NCBI GenBank assembly: GCA_902806375.1
Contig: CADCWK010000111.1
Coordinates: 1-7,447, forward strand
DNA from: an uncultured Thermomicrobiales bacterium
GTDB lineage: Bacteria > Chloroflexota > Chloroflexia > Thermomicrobiales > UBA6265
Length of the DNA stretch: 7,447 nt
Reading direction: 5' to 3'
How positions within the stretch are numbered: the stretch's first letter is position 1; every line of letters begins with the position of its first letter. The notes beneath the pieces were generated by a model. The model did no database searches, was not told the origin of the DNA, and was given only the letters and a program-made list of their open reading frames with translations. Positions 5,227 through 7,447 of this stretch are shown in pieces. The position numbers and the translations under genes were made by a program.

Positions 5227-7125
5227 TCAGGCGGGCCTGACGCGCTGACCGTCCGACGGTGCCCCGGCTGACTCGCCCAGTACCGGCACGTCGGGCCGGG
5301 GCGTGATGTCGATCACGTCGTCGGTCGCACCGATGCGGTGGCGGAAGGCGCGCATGTCGTTCCGGGCCGCGGTCAGATCCGTCTGGAGTTCGTCGAGCTT
5401 GGTCTGCTCGCCCCGGACGAACCGCGTGTACGGCGCGATCGCCTCCGTGATCCGCCCGACCGAGCGGACCAGCTCATACTCGAACTGGTCGCGCATGACC
5501 GTCAGCAGCCGACCCTCCAGTTCCGTCGAGCGCTCATGGAAGTCCCGCCGGGCCTTGGTCCGGCGCCGCGGCAGGACGAACAGCCCCACCCCGGCGACCA
5601 GGCTGGCCGCAAGAATGCCCGTGATGTCGACGGCGACCGTGCTGGCCGCCGCGACGACGAGCGCCCCGAGCCCGACCGCCCCGGCCTCGGCGACCGCCGT
5701 CGCCGCGACGGCGTTGCGCACCGACTGCGATAGCTGGTTGGCCTCGCCCCGGACGTCGTAGCGATCGATCTCCTCCCGCGCCCGCTTGCTGACGGAATCG
5801 AGCAGCGAGCGGCGGTCGTAGCGGAACTGGTTGCTGATCTCGCCGACGAGCTGCTCCTCGTACTTGCTCAGCCGGCGCCGGGTGACGTACTCGTTGACAG
5901 CCTCCCAGACGCGCAGGTCCTGCTCGACCATCCAGTCGATCAGCTCGTCGATCGTGACATCGATCCGGCGGGCGGTGTCGGCGACGACCTGCTCCTCGAA
6001 CTGGGCCCGGATCTTGTCGGTGTTGACCAAGTCGAAGACGCGGCCGATCCGGATCGTCTCCTCGAAGAAGGCGTCGCCCCGGGTAATCATCTTGGCAATG
6101 ATCGCCTCGACCCGGCTGAGGTGGTAGGCGAACTGGCGCCGCATGTCCTCCTGATAGAGGGCGAGCTGCCGGTCGATGTTCTCGATCGTCTGGACGTCTT
6201 CCCGCAGCACCTCCAACCGGTCGGCGGCGTCGTGCAGGTAGCGGTCGGCGGTGTGCTCGGCGATGCCGAGTGGGTTGAGCAGTTTCAGCCGGACGCGGCT
6301 CTCCTCGTCGAGCACGTTGACGACGTAGTCCTCGACGGCCTCGAACCGGCTGGCGGCCCAGAGGCGGTCACGCTCGGTCGGGTTGCGCTCCCCGAGCGCC
6401 TTGGCCTGCCGGGCCAGCAGGGCCGAGACCGAGAAGACGTCGGGCGCGAAGCCGACCAGCCGGGCGACGTTGTCCCGGACGAACGTCTCGATCTGCTGCC
6501 GGGCCGCGTCGTCGGGCAGCAGGTCGACCTTGTTGACGATGATGACGATCTTCTTGCCCCACTCCCGGATACCGCTCATGAACTCGCGTTCGCTCTCGCT
6601 GAACGGGCGGTCGGCGGAGGTCACGAACAGGACGAGGTCGGCGCGGGGGACGAACTGCTGGGTGAGCGCCTCGTGCTCGCGGATGATCGCGTTGGTGCCG
6701 GGGGTGTCGACGACGGTGATCTCGCGGAGGAAATCGGCCGGGAAGCCACGCTCGATCACGCCGTCGGGGAACATCGTCTCGCCCGGCTTGTCGGCGAAGC
6801 GGAGCCGGTTAATGACGGCCGTCGTCGGCAGCACCCCCTCGGGCATCACGTCGGCGCCGACCAGCGCGTTGATGAAGGCCGACTTGCCGGCGTTGAACTC
6901 GCCGACGACGACGAGCAGGAAGAGGCTGTCCAGCTGCTCGGCGGCCCGCTTCAGGCCGACGATGTCCTGTGGGGCGGCGGGGTAGCGCTCGAGGATCGCC
7001 CGGACCCGCTCGAGCAGCAGCAACTCGTCGTCGATCAGCCGATGCTGCTGCTCGGTCAGGATGTGGGACGAGCGCTCGTCCCCATCGCGTCCCCGCCCGC
7101 GAAACCGGAATACCCCTCGGGCCAT
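5227..7125 (-). CDS. Bacterial dynamin-like GTPase with membrane segment
   Basis: A 632-residue large GTPase of the dynamin family, expected to bind and remodel membranes. The GTPase motifs are complete: G1 GEFNAGKS (75-82), G2 PTT (100-102), G3 DTPG (140-143) and G4 NKVD (198-201). Long charged helical stretches (about 290-470 and 523-600) fit the stalk seen in dynamins. A strongly hydrophobic Ala/Val/Gly stretch (about 472-518), ending in the basic run PRRRTKARR (519-527), is the likely membrane-inserting paddle or transmembrane hairpin. The C-terminus (about 605-632) is Pro-rich and probably disordered. ATG 7125 is preferred because GGGGAG sits 10 bases upstream. A TTG six codons earlier has no good site. 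The neighbour purM has no known link to dynamins. Bacterial relatives act in membrane repair, division or phage defence, and the sequence does not say which applies here. Confidence 0.9.
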   Translation of the reverse strand: MARGVFRFRGRGRDGDERSSHILTEQQHRLIDDELLLLERVRAILERYPAAPQDIVGLKRAAEQLDSLFLLVVVGEFNAGKSAFINALVGADVMPEGVLPTTAVINRLRFADKPGETMFPDGVIERGFPADFLREITVVDTPGTNAIIREHEALTQQFVPRADLVLFVTSADRPFSESEREFMSGIREWGKKIVIIVNKVDLLPDDAARQQIETFVRDNVARLVGFAPDVFSVSALLARQAKALGERNPTERDRLWAASRFEAVEDYVVNVLDEESRVRLKLLNPLGIAEHTADRYLHDAADRLEVLREDVQTIENIDRQLALYQEDMRRQFAYHLSRVEAIIAKMITRGDAFFEETIRIGRVFDLVNTDKIRAQFEEQVVADTARRIDVTIDELIDWMVEQDLRVWEAVNEYVTRRRLSKYEEQLVGEISNQFRYDRRSLLDSVSKRAREEIDRYDVRGEANQLSQSVRNAVAATAVAEAGAVGLGALVVAAASTVAVDITGILAASLVAGVGLFVLPRRRTKARRDFHERSTELEGRLLTVMRDQFEYELVRSVGRITEAIAPYTRFVRGEQTKLDELQTDLTAARNDMRAFRHRIGATDDVIDITPRPDVPVLGESAGAPSDGQRVRPA

Positions 7126-7135
7126 CGGTGCGATG

Positions 7136-7141
7136 CTCCCC
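7136..7141 (-). promoter_or_regulatory. Ribosome binding site of the dynamin-like gene
   Basis: GGGGAG on the minus strand lies 10 bases before ATG 7125 and overlaps the alternative TTG start region, which argues against that TTG. Confidence 0.55.
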
Positions 7142-7158
7142 AACCATGACGATCATCC

Positions 7159-7181
7159 CGTCCGGCCGACCAGACCGGACG
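7159..7181. repeat. 7-bp inverted repeat upstream of the dynamin-like gene
   Basis: CGTCCGG (7159-7165) pairs with CCGGACG (7175-7181) across a 9-base loop. It lies in the 153-base gap between the upstream stop codon and the dynamin-like start, which has no clear promoter. It could be a leader hairpin or part of a stem that ends the upstream gene. GC-rich DNA gives such stems often. Confidence 0.3.
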
Positions 7182-7278
7182 CCGGCAATCAGTGTCGCTG
7201 AGCATGATCGACCGGACCGGGGGCTGCAAGTCAGCACCTCCGCGAACTGGAGCAGAGTCCGGGCTGACCGGTCCCCTG

Positions 7279-7447
7279 TCAGGGCGCCGGACGTTCGGCC
7301 GGTGTCGGTGCGTCGGCGTCGGCAGTAGCCGGGGACGGCGGGGAATCCGCCGGATCGGTAGCCGATGCCACTGGCCGATCGAGAGTGGAACCTGTCGTCG
7401 TCTCCGCGACCCCGGACGCGTCCGCACCCTCGCCGACCTCCGACCCG
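7279..7447 (-). CDS. C-terminal tail of an unidentified gene cut by the window edge
   Basis: A minus-strand frame is open from the right edge (first full codon at 7446) for 55 codons to a TGA at 7279-7281. The translation is Ala, Pro, Thr, Asp and Glu rich (for example DSPPSPATADADAPTPAERP near the end), has no Cys, Phe, Tyr or Trp, and looks like a disordered C-terminal tail. The other two frames on this strand are Arg-rich, as expected of shadows in GC-rich DNA. It ends 153 bases before the dynamin-like gene in the same direction, so it could be the upstream member of that transcription unit. No family can be named from the tail. Confidence 0.5.
   Translation of the reverse strand, partial: GSEVGEGADASGVAETTTGSTLDRPVASATDPADSPPSPATADADAPTPAERPAP

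Noticed and set aside
6121..7149. Plus-strand open frame (342 codons) opposite the dynamin-like gene
   Set aside because: The composition is low-complexity Asp, Val and Gly, without motifs, and antisense to intact GTPase motifs.
1..7447. tRNA or rRNA genes, CRISPR arrays, insertion sequences, phage attachment sites
   Set aside because: I saw no cloverleaf, regularly spaced repeats, transposase-like frame or flanking terminal repeats anywhere in the window.

Overview
The window is GC-rich (about two thirds G+C by eye) and every supportable gene lies on the minus strand. Two exported proteins share a low-complexity stretch of the 'AQD-TP-PAATP' kind just after the signal sequence. Together with the GC content and the gene content, this suggests a Thermomicrobia-like member of the Chloroflexota. 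That placement is an inference from style, not from a marker gene.

Reading along the minus strand from the right edge: the last 55 codons of an unidentified gene (Ala/Pro/Thr-rich tail, 7279-7447); a bacterial dynamin-like GTPase (5227-7125); purM, for purine synthesis (4075-5166), 60 bases further on and probably cotranscribed; then a 365-base non-coding interval (3710-4074). That interval holds an unusually AT-rich island with a Fur-type palindrome and a short hairpin with a T-run. After it come a small secreted protein of unknown function (3437-3709), a second non-coding interval (3126-3436) that ends in a strong leader hairpin, and a two-gene oxidoreductase operon (373-3125). A 14-bp hairpin closes the operon. 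Last is the start of a nucleotidyltransferase gene (1-177) that runs off the left edge.

The oxidoreductase operon is the clearest functional unit. A Tat-exported small subunit of the gluconate-2-dehydrogenase subunit 3 family is followed after 2 bases by a GMC-family FAD catalytic subunit. The catalytic subunit has no signal of its own and carries a CxxCxxCxxxxC cluster. By analogy with bacterial FAD-dependent sugar dehydrogenases, the pair probably folds in the cytoplasm, is exported together, and oxidises a sugar or alcohol outside the membrane. No cytochrome c partner lies in the window, so the electron acceptor and the substrate are unknown.

The points most worth following up are the AT-rich Fur-like island, which has no obvious target gene and might drive a small RNA; the leader hairpin before the oxidoreductase operon; the tiny secreted protein with a duplicated CG(S/T)PAA(S/T)P motif; and the atypical FAD-binding glycine motif of the GMC subunit.
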